Positions 14,957-23,752 of a stretch of DNA of 40,630 nucleotides are shown piece by piece. Source of the stretch: Clostridiales bacterium (lineage in GTDB: Bacteria > Bacillota > Clostridia > Oscillospirales > Oscillospiraceae); the NCBI GenBank assembly GCA_902363045.1, contig CABIYX010000019.1:1-40630 (forward strand). Reading direction: 5' to 3'. The notes under the pieces are model-generated. The model made no database searches. It was given only the letters and a program-made list of their open reading frames with translations, and was not told the DNA's origin. Made by a program: the position numbers and the translations under genes. Within the stretch, counting starts at the first letter, position 1. Each line of letters opens with the position of its first letter.

Positions 14957-17146
14957 CTAAAGCGGCGGGCCTCCTATATCCTCCGGCATGGTCTCCATCA
15001 GCTCCAATGCGCCGTAGGGAGCGGTTTCCGCCAATTCGCCTGCGTCCTCCTCTGCGTCGCCCTCCAGACCGCACAGGCTGGAGTCCATCAGGCCGTAGGA
15101 ATACTGCGGCTCACTGGCCGGCCGCCTCTTTTCTCTCCGGGCCTCCCGTTCAATCCCCGCTTCCGGGGGAGAGGGGGTAGCCGAAGGAGATGGGGGCGCC
15201 TGGGGAGGCTGGGGAGGCGTGGCATCAGCCGCCGGCGCAGGCTTCTGTGCCGGCTGTGGAGCGTGCCGCCGTTCCGATTCCTCCGTGATGCGCCAGCGCG
15301 GGGTATGGCTGGACACCCGGACATCCTTCAGCCGGCAGAACGCCGGAAATTCTTCCGGGGTGATCTTATAGAGTTTTAGGACATTTTGCCCCCGCAGGAG
15401 CACAAGGCACTCCCGGTTATTCATGTGGAGCACTTCGTCCAGATACATAAGAGGGCGCTGGGTGTTGCTTTTGGTCTGGGAATAGGGCCGGGTGGTGGAA
15501 TACACCGGTGAGAAGAGCGGGGCAATGGGCATTTGATTATTCTCCACCCGGATGGTGGTAACGCCGCATTTCTGCGATATGTACTTTGCGGTGTCTACAT
15601 CGTTGCAGCCGAGACAGATCTGTACATCGGTACAGCCGATAAGCTCCTCCCATTCTGTCTTGGGATAGCGGTCCTTGAGCTGGGGGATCGACTGAACCAC
15701 AAGCTGACAGAAGATGTTGGAGCCCCGGCACACCTCCAAAACGCGCTTGAAGTCCATCAGCTTTCCGATATTGCAGAACTCCTCCAGACACACGTTGACC
15801 CTGACCGGCAGGCGGCCGTGGTCTCCATTGCGGCGTCCGTATTCCATCAGGCTGGAAAAGAGCTGGGAGAAAAACAGGGAGCTTAAAAACTCCAGCGAGG
15901 AGTCCTGCGCGGAGATGCAGCAGAAGTAGGCGCAGGGCTTTTGCCCAGGAAGTGTCAGGTCGATCTCATTGTAGGAAGTGATCTTATCCACCAGCGGATT
16001 TTGAAACACGGAAAGCCGGTTTCCGAGTCCAATGGCGATATTGCCCCAAATCTGGCGGTTGGCCAGTTTGAAAATGCCGTAGGGCGGCAGGGCGGGATGG
16101 CCTTTGGGCAGCGCCTCAAAGCGCTGCTCCAGATCAGCGAAGGACTCGTTGGAAAGGATGCGGTAGATTTCCCCCAAAGACCGTTGCTGGATGGGCAGAA
16201 GCTGGTTGGTGCCTGGGATGGTCTGAGTTGCGACATAGTGCATGAGTGCCATGAGCAGATTTAATTCCGCCTTCTCCCAGAAGTCCTGACGTTCGTTGGC
16301 GTTGGAGGTATTTTTGATGATGACCTCGGCAATGGATTGGACCAGGTTTTTGTCCTGCTCGATCACGCTCAGGCAGTTCCAGGCGTCGCTATGTTCCTTG
16401 TCCAAGAGGTTAAACATCTTGACTTCGTAGCCGTCGTCCCGAAGGATCTGGGACATCCCCTCGTAGATTTCCCCCTTGACATCCACCAGGACCATGCTCT
16501 CCCGGCGGCGCATGGCTTGAAGGATGAAGGGCTTGACAAAGCCCCTGGTCTTTCCGGAGCCGGTCGCGCCATAAATCATAATGTGCTCCGTCAGCCCGCA
16601 GCCGGGCTTCAGTGTCACATATTCAGCATATTTGTCATCGTCGTCCGGGTCATCCTTCTGCTTGCCCAAGATAGTCCCATCCAAGTCCTGAATGGGACCG
16701 GTCAGCAGCACCTTCTCCTGTTCCTTCTTTCCCATAAAGGCAGAGGTGCCGTGCGTCCCGTTGGGTAAAATATCAAACCCCCGCTTATCCCGGGTGTACT
16801 TGTACCCCGAAAACCAATGGTACCCTTTTTTGGTGATGAGACAGAACATCAGCGCGCCCACCGCGATGGTTGCCAGGCCGGTAGGGGTAAACACCGCCGC
16901 GAAGTTCACAAACGGGTTGACCACCCAGATGCTTTTGATCTGGTCGGAGTCCGCCCCAAATACCGACTGGATGCCCAGGCGGATGGAGTTGAGCAGCATA
17001 CCGGCGAAATACCATGCGACAAGGCCAAGCGGGATCAGGTATTTCCATTCTCCCTTATGCCTGCTTTGAAACCGGTCCAGCTTTTTTCCCCAGCGTCCGG
17101 CAATGCGGTCTTCCAGCTTCGCCAGCTTTTTTGAGAGCCTAAACAT
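14957..17146 (-). CDS. Type IV coupling protein VirD4/TraG
   Basis: This 729-aa ATPase brings the relaxase-DNA complex to the secretion channel. Two membrane segments lie at about 36-57 and 80-104. The Walker A motif GATGSGKT is at 183-190, followed by SMVLVDVKGEIYE and later the Walker B-type VNVCLEEFCNIG. The pattern VQSIPQLKDRYPKTEWEELIGCTDVQ (in parts: VQSIPQLKDRY and WEELIG) is typical of TraG/VirD4 of Firmicutes elements. The C-terminal 110 residues are proline- and alanine-rich and probably disordered, perhaps a substrate-binding tail. Its start overlaps the upstream stop by 8 bases. It lies with VirB4 and TrbL genes on the same strand. Confidence 0.95.
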   Translation of the reverse strand: MFRLSKKLAKLEDRIAGRWGKKLDRFQSRHKGEWKYLIPLGLVAWYFAGMLLNSIRLGIQSVFGADSDQIKSIWVVNPFVNFAAVFTPTGLATIAVGALMFCLITKKGYHWFSGYKYTRDKRGFDILPNGTHGTSAFMGKKEQEKVLLTGPIQDLDGTILGKQKDDPDDDDKYAEYVTLKPGCGLTEHIMIYGATGSGKTRGFVKPFILQAMRRRESMVLVDVKGEIYEGMSQILRDDGYEVKMFNLLDKEHSDAWNCLSVIEQDKNLVQSIAEVIIKNTSNANERQDFWEKAELNLLMALMHYVATQTIPGTNQLLPIQQRSLGEIYRILSNESFADLEQRFEALPKGHPALPPYGIFKLANRQIWGNIAIGLGNRLSVFQNPLVDKITSYNEIDLTLPGQKPCAYFCCISAQDSSLEFLSSLFFSQLFSSLMEYGRRNGDHGRLPVRVNVCLEEFCNIGKLMDFKRVLEVCRGSNIFCQLVVQSIPQLKDRYPKTEWEELIGCTDVQICLGCNDVDTAKYISQKCGVTTIRVENNQMPIAPLFSPVYSTTRPYSQTKSNTQRPLMYLDEVLHMNNRECLVLLRGQNVLKLYKITPEEFPAFCRLKDVRVSSHTPRWRITEESERRHAPQPAQKPAPAADATPPQPPQAPPSPSATPSPPEAGIEREARREKRRPASEPQYSYGLMDSSLCGLEGDAEEDAGELAETAPYGALELMETMPEDIGGPPL

Positions 17147-18254
17147 GGACGAAGCCGCCTTTCAGGGTCAGAGGGGCGTCCGGCCAGGGATCTCCGGTCT
17201 TACAGTCCCCGCCAAAGGCCACGGAGAGGACCTGGGCGTTGATGCGTAGGGGTCTGACCGTCGCGTTTTTGGGCAGGATGGAGAGCAGCAGGCCGGACAT
17301 CTGACCCTCCAGGGCGGCCACCATGATCTCTTTCCGGCCCTGGCGGACGGCGGCGGTACACACCCGATCCAAGCGGCGCAGATCCATGTCCACCGCAATG
17401 ACCAGCGGATTTCCGTCCACATGGCCGTCTGCCTCCGGTATCCCATCGTCCTTGCTGTCCCAGCGTGCGCCGAAGGCAGCCTGGGCAATCCTGGCCCGGT
17501 AGTCGGTCTGCCGCATCACGGCAAGCTGCATCACGCCGGTGTTGTCGCAGGATACAAGGCAGGCCGGAATACTTAGCTTTTGGTATGCCTCGCTGTAATC
17601 CACAAAGCCCTTTTTCCCATGCCGTTTGGAAAGCGTTTTTTTCGTCAGGACCTCATAGACGGACTGGTAGCTCTCCCCGGCCAGGATCAAAGCCTGCGGC
17701 GTATCCAGCGTTTCACTGAACACAGAAGCCAGGTTATGGAGGTGGCCCAGTTCATTGGTCATTACAAAGCCGGTGTTCTGCGCGCTGACGTACAGCGTCA
17801 TATAGGCGGTAGAGCCCCAGTGGCCGAATCCGGCACAGCCGGCGGCGTTCATCAGGTTGCCTCCGGCGTTTCGGAGGGCAAAGGCGGGGAAAAAGACTGG
17901 CTGGCGTTTCAGGTGTTCTACCTTGCCGAAGGCAGGCTCAATTCCTGCCCCGATGCAGGTAAGCAGGATGGTCCCCACCTCCAGCCTGCGGCGGAGGGCG
18001 GGGCTCTGCGCATATGGGCGTTTGGTAGGCGGCTGACAGGTCTGGTCGATGCCGGAAAGGAATTCATAGCCCTGGGGCGATGGCATCAGGTACTCACCGC
18101 TCCTGGCATAGCTGACCAGCCCCAGGGTGGACAGCAGCTCCGCCTCCCGGCGGAGCGTTTTTAATGCGGAAAGCTTTTTCAGCGGCGCCGCAGGAAGCCA
18201 TTGATAGGTCCCTGCCAAGCGGAGCAGGCCAAAATCCCTGCGGTCGTAAAGCAT
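17139..18254 (-). CDS. Conserved conjugation-module protein with N-terminal winged helix
   Basis: This 371-aa protein has an N-terminal winged-helix-like region (about 1-70: a DRRDFGLLRL helix, then AELLSTLGLVSY and a beta-wing). A long alpha/beta region without recognised motifs follows. The arrangement and position immediately before VirD4 recall replication-relaxation or MobC-like accessory proteins that bind oriT, but the similarity is too weak to name it. ATG 18254 is chosen because AGGAGG lies 8 bases upstream. Its upstream 237-bp gap holds a long hairpin and repeated 15-bp motifs that could be its binding site. Confidence 0.6.
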   Translation of the reverse strand: MLYDRRDFGLLRLAGTYQWLPAAPLKKLSALKTLRREAELLSTLGLVSYARSGEYLMPSPQGYEFLSGIDQTCQPPTKRPYAQSPALRRRLEVGTILLTCIGAGIEPAFGKVEHLKRQPVFFPAFALRNAGGNLMNAAGCAGFGHWGSTAYMTLYVSAQNTGFVMTNELGHLHNLASVFSETLDTPQALILAGESYQSVYEVLTKKTLSKRHGKKGFVDYSEAYQKLSIPACLVSCDNTGVMQLAVMRQTDYRARIAQAAFGARWDSKDDGIPEADGHVDGNPLVIAVDMDLRRLDRVCTAAVRQGRKEIMVAALEGQMSGLLLSILPKNATVRPLRINAQVLSVAFGGDCKTGDPWPDAPLTLKGGFVHV

Positions 18255-18386
18255 ACGCAATTCCTCCTCTCGGTGCAGGAAATAGAGGCGTCAATGTAAC
18301 GGCAGACGGCGTAGGACGTTTACATTCCAGATATGTCCCGACATTGCTGGAGCGGCCAAAGGGGTGCGCCGCAAGGGAAAACACAC

Positions 18387-18431
18387 GCCACCATCGGTTA
18401 CATTCCAAGACCGGATGTAACCGATGGTGGC
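18387..18431. repeat. Long inverted repeat and dispersed GGAATGTAACCGATG motifs (candidate oriT or operator)
   Basis: A perfect 17-bp stem (18387-18403 with 18415-18431) is extended inward by two more pairs. The arm motif CATCGGTTACATTCC recurs as GGAATGTAACCGATG at 18448-18462, as a degenerate GGAACGTATCCGAAG at 18481-18495, and in part at 18293 and 18319. All lie in the 18255-18497 gap. This dense set is unlike a simple terminator, since no T-run follows. Confidence 0.6.
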
Positions 18432-18497
18432 CCTTTGTTCTGTATGTGGAATGTAACCGATGATATGGGGATTTGCGGGTGGAACGTATCCGAAGGT

Positions 18498-19196
18498 CTA
18501 CTTCGGAATTGATCCGTAGTTGTAACCGGAGGTCAGGGAAAAGGGTAGATAGTTTTCTGCCCGGAGGGTGAGAAAGTCGCCCGCGTCCTGCTCCGGGATG
18601 AGGTAGATATGGCATACATTTTGTGGCAGGCGTCTGGAGAGAAGGCACACGCCCAAGCTGTACTGGTCGTCATCCGGGATCAGGCGCCCTTTGATGGCAT
18701 TTGCGATTGCCTTCCAGCCCTTGTTGTCCTGGTCGTACACACGCCTGGCATCGATCTCGCAATGTTCATCAATAATGAGCAGAGCGTGTTCCAGCATGGG
18801 AAGCCTGGCGTGGGCGGCCTCATAGCGATCCAGCGCCCGGGCCACGGTATCCGACAGCCAGATGGGTGCGTCGTAGCGGCAGTGGGGCAGGAGGGTATTG
18901 AGGCGGATATGGAGCCAGCCATAATCGCTGCGTTCCACCCAGCAGGCCAAGTCCAGCGGGGCCGGGGGAGGCGCATCCTTTGCGGTTTCCGGTGGAAGCG
19001 TCTGGCATTGCTCGCAGAGCCGGCGAAATGCCACCGTACCGCGTTCCAGCCGGAAAGCGGCGGCAGACATTTCCCGGGCCAGAGATCTATTTCCATCTCC
19101 GCCGCCGTCCAGCAGGGCGGCGATCCGCCCCGTTGTCTTGTAGGCGTCAAACGCAATGGCCTGGATCTGCTTGATCGTATCCTGGTCAAATAACAT
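18498..19196 (-). CDS. Conserved element protein of unknown function (DUF6100-like)
   Basis: This 232-aa soluble protein has no signal or membrane segment. The middle carries a pattern of Trp and Tyr residues (CWVERSDYGWLHIRLNTLLPH) and the end is basic and aromatic. The DUF label comes from recollection of similar genes beside VirB4 in Clostridial elements and is uncertain. The start is ATG 19196 after AAAGGAAA. It is followed by the repeat-rich gap before the winged-helix gene. Confidence 0.55.
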   Translation of the reverse strand: MLFDQDTIKQIQAIAFDAYKTTGRIAALLDGGGDGNRSLAREMSAAAFRLERGTVAFRRLCEQCQTLPPETAKDAPPPAPLDLACWVERSDYGWLHIRLNTLLPHCRYDAPIWLSDTVARALDRYEAAHARLPMLEHALLIIDEHCEIDARRVYDQDNKGWKAIANAIKGRLIPDDDQYSLGVCLLSRRLPQNVCHIYLIPEQDAGDFLTLRAENYLPFSLTSGYNYGSIPK

Positions 19197-19242
19197 AGAA
19201 GTTTCCTTTCACAGCATAAAGTAAGAATTTTTCGGGGCCCGG

Positions 19243-21825
19243 TCAGGCATTGTTTCTGGCGCGCCGGTCCGTGGGCGACGTTGTGATGGCCTCATACTCC
19301 TTGGGGGAGACGAACACGGAGATCGGGACATGGTTGTGGCCTATGCAGAGCAGGCCCTCGCCGCGCCGGAAGCGTGTGATGAGCCGCACCTCCTCCTCCG
19401 TCAGATTTAGGATATTCTGGACCAGCCGAGCCTCCTGTTCTTCCATCTGCATGATGAATTTGATCCGGCAGCTATCCAGGATCGCCTTGCCGTATTTGCC
19501 GCCGTCCAGGGCCATCATGTCCGCCATGCCCTGGGAGGTAACGCCGGCAATGCCGCCCTGGGAGCGGATCAGCTTGACCATGCGCATGGTGTAGTCCGCA
19601 GCCAGGGGATTGGAATTTGCGCCCAGGAGTTTCCAAAGCTCATCCGAAAGCAGGGCGGTCCCCACATCCCCGTTTTGTACGATGACATCCGTGGCAAAGC
19701 CTGTGGCCGCGTAGACGGAAGGAAGGATCAGGTCATCCGGCAGGTCCGTCAGGTCGATCACCAGATAGGGGTTGTCCGTATCGACATTGGTGCGCCCGCC
19801 CATGGCCGCGGCAGAGCCGGACACATACCGGGTCAGTACAACGGCCAGATGCTTTGTCTCCGGATTGTCCATCAGAACATCGTACCAGTCCTCTATGACC
19901 GGCATCTCCTTCAATGCCCCGTCCTGGTCATAGAGTGTGCTGTTGTCAAAGGTGATCCCCTTGCGGCGGTAGCACTCGATCAGGGATGCGTCAATGTAGG
20001 CCCGATCCTCTTCGCTGAGGTTTTTCTTCTGCAGGGAATACCACACACTCAGCCAGGACACCTTTTCCGCCAGAAGGGATTCCCGCCGGTCCCCGGAGGA
20101 CCGGGAGCTGTATGGGTCCTCCCGGAAGCGCCTGATCTCCATCAGCCCGATGCAGTCCGGAGACGCCGGGCCGAGCTTGATAAACTGGCCGCCGAGGGAT
20201 TCACACAGGGGGCGGTACTCATGACCTTTTTCCGGGACAATGCAGATGACCTTGCGCCCCTGTTCCCGCACCCGTTTCCCGATAGATTGCAGGATGGTAG
20301 ACTTTCCGGCGCCGGTAGACCCGAATACGGCGAAATTGCCGTTGGTGTACTTATAGTCATCATAAAAGTCGATCAGCACGGGGGAGCGGTTGTAGAGATT
20401 CAAGCCCAGGAAAATGCCGCCGGAATCGCTGAGCTCATAGGAGGCAAAAGGAAACGCTCCGGCCACACCGGTGGTCAGAGCGTTTCTTCTGCTTTTCCGC
20501 TCAATATCCGGATCAAGCCCCAGGCCGGGGAGGAATGATAAAAACGCCTGTTCGTTTTTGAATTCACAGCGTTTCGCCAGCATATCCGAAGCGACACATA
20601 GCGTTTCCACCGCTGCGGCCCGCTGCTCCAGCGTCTCCAGATCATCAGCCACTACCTCAATCAGCGTGTACATAAAGTACAGATCCTCGCCCTCGCGGTT
20701 GATCCCCTCTTTCAAATAGAGCCCTGCGTTGATGGCGTCGCCCAATTCCTCGAAGTCGCTCCTGGTATCACCAACATCCCGCATCCGGGAGCGGTTAATC
20801 ATGGTGGCCTGAGAAATGGAACTGAGGATTTTTTCCCGTGGCTGTTTTCGCAGCTGGAAGCTGACACTGACACCCTCTCCCGCTTCAATCAGCGGGGTGA
20901 GCCAGCCTTTTCCCACCACTGTGGCGTATCCATACCCGGCAATGTAAAGATAAGTGTGGTACACGCTGTCCACCAGAAGGAAGTGAGGGGAGTGCGTGTC
21001 AATGGAGGTGGGCGCGATCAGATCAGGGATTGTTGTCGCGCCGCCCTCCAGCCCAGGCAGCTCCGCGCTTTTTTTCTTTGGCATAAACCACTTTTTCTTT
21101 TTGGCGCCGGGACTTTCCGGCTTCTGCTCCAGTGCTGTGCCGACAACGCTTTCATCGTAAATACCGTGGATGGTCCCCAGCATATCATACGCACCCTCTG
21201 GGAGCCTGATATGCTGCGAGGTATGCTTATTGACCAGTTCATAAAAGAGCTCCAGAACAAAATTGTCCACATACTCCGGTTCCAGAACCGAAATCCCGCA
21301 TCGGTCCAAATAGCGCCGCGCCACTTCCGCCTGTTCGTTAAGACGGGCGGCGATGGCGCCTGGAGAATTGTTTGCCGCTTTCATACCTGGCTCATAAGAA
21401 AAGGTCAGGAAAAAGCGGTGGGTGATGGCCTCTCGCTCTACAAGCTGGGGGACATACTGCATACTCTCCAGAATCATTTCACGGCAGCTTTCGTTCTGCT
21501 CACAGTCCAAACGATTCTTCATCAGCTTCAGATAGCCGTTCAGATTGAATTTTTGAGTCAGGACGTTGATCTGCAGATGATCGGGAGCCACCTTCAGATA
21601 GGCGGCGAAATCGGCGATTGCGTTGCCCTGTTCCGTTTCTGAAAGTGTGTAGAAATTGACTGGCAGAAGTTCCAGCACTTTGACAAAGCGCTTGTCCCGT
21701 GTTATGATGACTCCTTTCAGAATATCCTTGATGGGCAGCCACTCCTGGCTGCTCCCGGAATAGGAGCCGCCTAAGTCATGGACGGCCGCAGCGGAATTGC
21801 CGAAGATAACGTCTTTCAGATTCAT
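19243..21825 (-). CDS. Type IV secretion ATPase VirB4/TraE
   Basis: This 860-aa protein powers assembly and transport by the conjugation channel. The N-terminal half is the VirB4/CagE domain. The C-terminal half carries Walker A GSTGAGKS (502-509), then a Walker B-type YLVIDLTDLP and LLSDELWKLLGAN. A lysine-rich insertion (about 240-256, AKKKKWFMPKKKSAE) is unusual and may be a membrane or DNA contact. The length is close to that of TraE/TcpF-class ATPases of Firmicutes. The start overlaps the PrgI-like gene by 50 bases, indicating tight coupling. Confidence 0.95.
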   Translation of the reverse strand: MNLKDVIFGNSAAAVHDLGGSYSGSSQEWLPIKDILKGVIITRDKRFVKVLELLPVNFYTLSETEQGNAIADFAAYLKVAPDHLQINVLTQKFNLNGYLKLMKNRLDCEQNESCREMILESMQYVPQLVEREAITHRFFLTFSYEPGMKAANNSPGAIAARLNEQAEVARRYLDRCGISVLEPEYVDNFVLELFYELVNKHTSQHIRLPEGAYDMLGTIHGIYDESVVGTALEQKPESPGAKKKKWFMPKKKSAELPGLEGGATTIPDLIAPTSIDTHSPHFLLVDSVYHTYLYIAGYGYATVVGKGWLTPLIEAGEGVSVSFQLRKQPREKILSSISQATMINRSRMRDVGDTRSDFEELGDAINAGLYLKEGINREGEDLYFMYTLIEVVADDLETLEQRAAAVETLCVASDMLAKRCEFKNEQAFLSFLPGLGLDPDIERKSRRNALTTGVAGAFPFASYELSDSGGIFLGLNLYNRSPVLIDFYDDYKYTNGNFAVFGSTGAGKSTILQSIGKRVREQGRKVICIVPEKGHEYRPLCESLGGQFIKLGPASPDCIGLMEIRRFREDPYSSRSSGDRRESLLAEKVSWLSVWYSLQKKNLSEEDRAYIDASLIECYRRKGITFDNSTLYDQDGALKEMPVIEDWYDVLMDNPETKHLAVVLTRYVSGSAAAMGGRTNVDTDNPYLVIDLTDLPDDLILPSVYAATGFATDVIVQNGDVGTALLSDELWKLLGANSNPLAADYTMRMVKLIRSQGGIAGVTSQGMADMMALDGGKYGKAILDSCRIKFIMQMEEQEARLVQNILNLTEEEVRLITRFRRGEGLLCIGHNHVPISVFVSPKEYEAITTSPTDRRARNNA

Positions 21826-22129
21826 GCGGATGCACCTCTCCTCGATATGTTACGACCCGGCGGCGTTGGCGCCAGATCCACCATGTTTTTAGGTATCTTG
21901 TCAAGCTGTCGTCCTTGAGCCCAATCAGTGCAAAGCCAACTGTGGGGACCAAAAAGAACAGGGAGACAGTGATCTTCCAGGTAATCACCAGCGGCAGAAA
22001 CCTGGCGCAGAGAGCAAGCACCGGAAGTCCGATCAGGACAGCCTCCACTACATTCCGGATCTCGAACAGGCCGAATAGTTTTCCGGCGTCGGTGTAATTT
22101 ACCGGAATGTGATAAGTTTCATACCCCAT
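21776..22129 (-). CDS. PrgI/VirB3-like membrane protein
   Basis: This 117-aa protein has two closely spaced membrane segments (about 24-40 and 44-66) followed by a basic cytoplasmic part. It begins GYETYHIPVNYTDAGKLFG, the usual PrgI-family N-terminus. PrgI proteins sit just upstream of VirB4 in Gram-positive conjugation operons and replace VirB3. The start is taken at ATG 22129, which fits the family N-terminus and overlaps the end of the upstream small HTH gene. Confidence 0.85.
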   Translation of the reverse strand: MGYETYHIPVNYTDAGKLFGLFEIRNVVEAVLIGLPVLALCARFLPLVITWKITVSLFFLVPTVGFALIGLKDDSLTRYLKTWWIWRQRRRVVTYRGEVHPHESERRYLRQFRCGRP

Positions 22130-22388
22130 CCTGATCCCCCTGTTCCATCGCAAAGATATTGGGACAGGCCGACAGCTCAGCTTCCATCTGGGCCAGTTCC
22201 GCATGACGTGCGGACATCAGAGCTGCGCAGGCGCGTCTCAGCATGGCCTCATGCTGCGGCGACTGCCGGCCAGAATCCAACTCAATCAGACTGAGCAGCT
22301 GGGATGAGATCCCGGCACAGAAGGCCAGCTCCGCAATCGTCACCCTATGCCGCAGTCTGAACGCCCTTATCCAGCAAATTTTATCCAT
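22119..22388 (-). CDS. Small HTH-XRE-like protein
   Basis: This 89-aa protein has residues 5-58 that read as a Cro/cI-type helix-turn-helix (LRHRVTIAELAFCAGISSQLLSLIELDSGR, in parts: TIAELAFCAGIS and QLLSLIELDSGR). A short helical tail follows. The ATG follows AGGGGG. It is wedged between the C39 peptidase and PrgI genes and overlaps the latter by 11 bases. It may regulate the transfer operon. Confidence 0.6.
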   Translation of the reverse strand: MDKICWIRAFRLRHRVTIAELAFCAGISSQLLSLIELDSGRQSPQHEAMLRRACAALMSARHAELAQMEAELSACPNIFAMEQGDQDGV

Positions 22389-22402
22389 GTATGCTGCACC
22401 CC

Positions 22403-23650
22403 CTAAGAAAATACCCAGAAGGGACCGCCCGCAGCGGCCCCGCGCCGGGCTTCATTCACTACAATGCCGAGCTCCCATTCCTGATTGCTTCTTTTGACGC
22501 TGGCCGGGTCGGCAACCAATATTTTTCCATCTTCTGTGATGCCGCGCAGGACAATAAAATGTCCGCCGTTTGTAAAATGCCCTTTTGACATCAGGGCGAT
22601 CACCAGTTTCCCGTCCTGAAGCGCCTCTACCAGCTTGGTGCTGTTGTTTCCAATCCCGGTTACTGTGAGCCCATAGTGTGCGCCGCCATCCGGGATCAGA
22701 CTGTGATAGCTTCCGTTCCCCTCGCAGCGGTGGCCGGTCTCCGCCGACCATTTCGCCACATCGTAAGGCGTAACGGATGAATCCACCAGCGTGGCCACCA
22801 CAATGGCCAGCGCGGTCGGCCCACAGCCCTCCGCGCCAATCGTCCCGGTCTTCCCATAGAGCTTGTTGCCCCAACGGGCGTCCGTCTGATTGTAGTACAC
22901 CACCGGGGTGTCCTGATGCTCAAAGGTCACATCGCCGTAATCGGTGTTGTAGTAGCCATCCCCGTCCGTATCGTCATATGATACAGACTGATCATCCGCC
23001 AGGACGGAGTACAGGAGGGAGGCCCATTCCTTTTCCTCATCGGTGAAGCCGAGCTTTTCCATATATGCCTCCGGCGTCATGTCCCAGACAGTAATGTTCA
23101 GTACCCGGTCAATCAGAGAGGTGGAATAATCCAGCTTACCGTATATCAAGTCATCTACGGCGGCCTCGTCCATGGCCGTCAAATCCTGTTTATACTTGGT
23201 CGATCCGATGGCAACCAGCCAGTATTGATTCAAGTTCCCCAGATTTTCAGTGACGGAATAGCTGTCATACTGAGCGCTCCCGTCTGGAAGTCGAAAACCG
23301 GGCAGGATCGTATTCACCAGGCGCTCCAAAATGGACGGAGTCCGGGAGGTCGCCCGGTCATAAATTTGGGTCAGTTCTTGAGCAGAGTCTGTAAATTCGA
23401 TGATTTCCTGATCTGTTGAGCTGTTGAAGCCGAACAGAATATTGGGGAGCGACACGAAGGCGAACAGGGGGAACAAAACAACCACGAACAGAAGGATCAC
23501 ACCCAACTTGATAAGCTCCGGCAGAAAAGACTTGGCGGCCTCGGCAGCCGCGCCGTACACCCCTCCATAGGCGGCGCCGCGGGCAATATTCGCGGCCGCT
23601 GCGGCGACACGAATACCCTTTCCTCCTGATCCGGACTGATAATCGTTCAT
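22403..23650 (-). CDS. Conjugation protein with membrane anchor and C39-family peptidase domain
   Basis: This 415-aa protein has a glycine- and alanine-rich N-terminus, one membrane segment at about 46-68, a VirB8/CD1107-like middle part (about 80-240) and a C-terminal papain-like C39 domain. The catalytic triad is visible as Cys276 (GAEGCGPTA), His364 (GGHFIVLRG) and Asp381 (VADP). It probably sits outside the membrane as the wall-opening enzyme of the transfer channel, the job done by NlpC/P60 or lysozyme domains in Tn916-type elements. Cleavage target is inferred, since C39 domains more often cut peptides than wall. Confidence 0.8.
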   Translation of the reverse strand: MNDYQSGSGGKGIRVAAAAANIARGAAYGGVYGAAAEAAKSFLPELIKLGVILLFVVVLFPLFAFVSLPNILFGFNSSTDQEIIEFTDSAQELTQIYDRATSRTPSILERLVNTILPGFRLPDGSAQYDSYSVTENLGNLNQYWLVAIGSTKYKQDLTAMDEAAVDDLIYGKLDYSTSLIDRVLNITVWDMTPEAYMEKLGFTDEEKEWASLLYSVLADDQSVSYDDTDGDGYYNTDYGDVTFEHQDTPVVYYNQTDARWGNKLYGKTGTIGAEGCGPTALAIVVATLVDSSVTPYDVAKWSAETGHRCEGNGSYHSLIPDGGAHYGLTVTGIGNNSTKLVEALQDGKLVIALMSKGHFTNGGHFIVLRGITEDGKILVADPASVKRSNQEWELGIVVNEARRGAAAGGPFWVFS

Positions 23651-23701
23651 ATACTAAATACGCCTCCTTCTGATTCCCGTTTGACTCTAATTTCTAAAGG
23701 C

Positions 23702-23739
23702 GGAGCATGGGCGCTTCCCATGCGGCTCACCCATGCTCC
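23702..23739 (-). terminator. Hairpin between TrbL-like and C39 peptidase genes
   Basis: GGAGCATGGG (23702-23711) pairs perfectly with CCCATGCTCC (23730-23739). The T-run on the minus strand is weak (CCTTTAG). It may be a partial terminator or a transcript-processing site in the operon. Confidence 0.45.
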
Positions 23740-23752
23740 TTGAGGATTTCAA

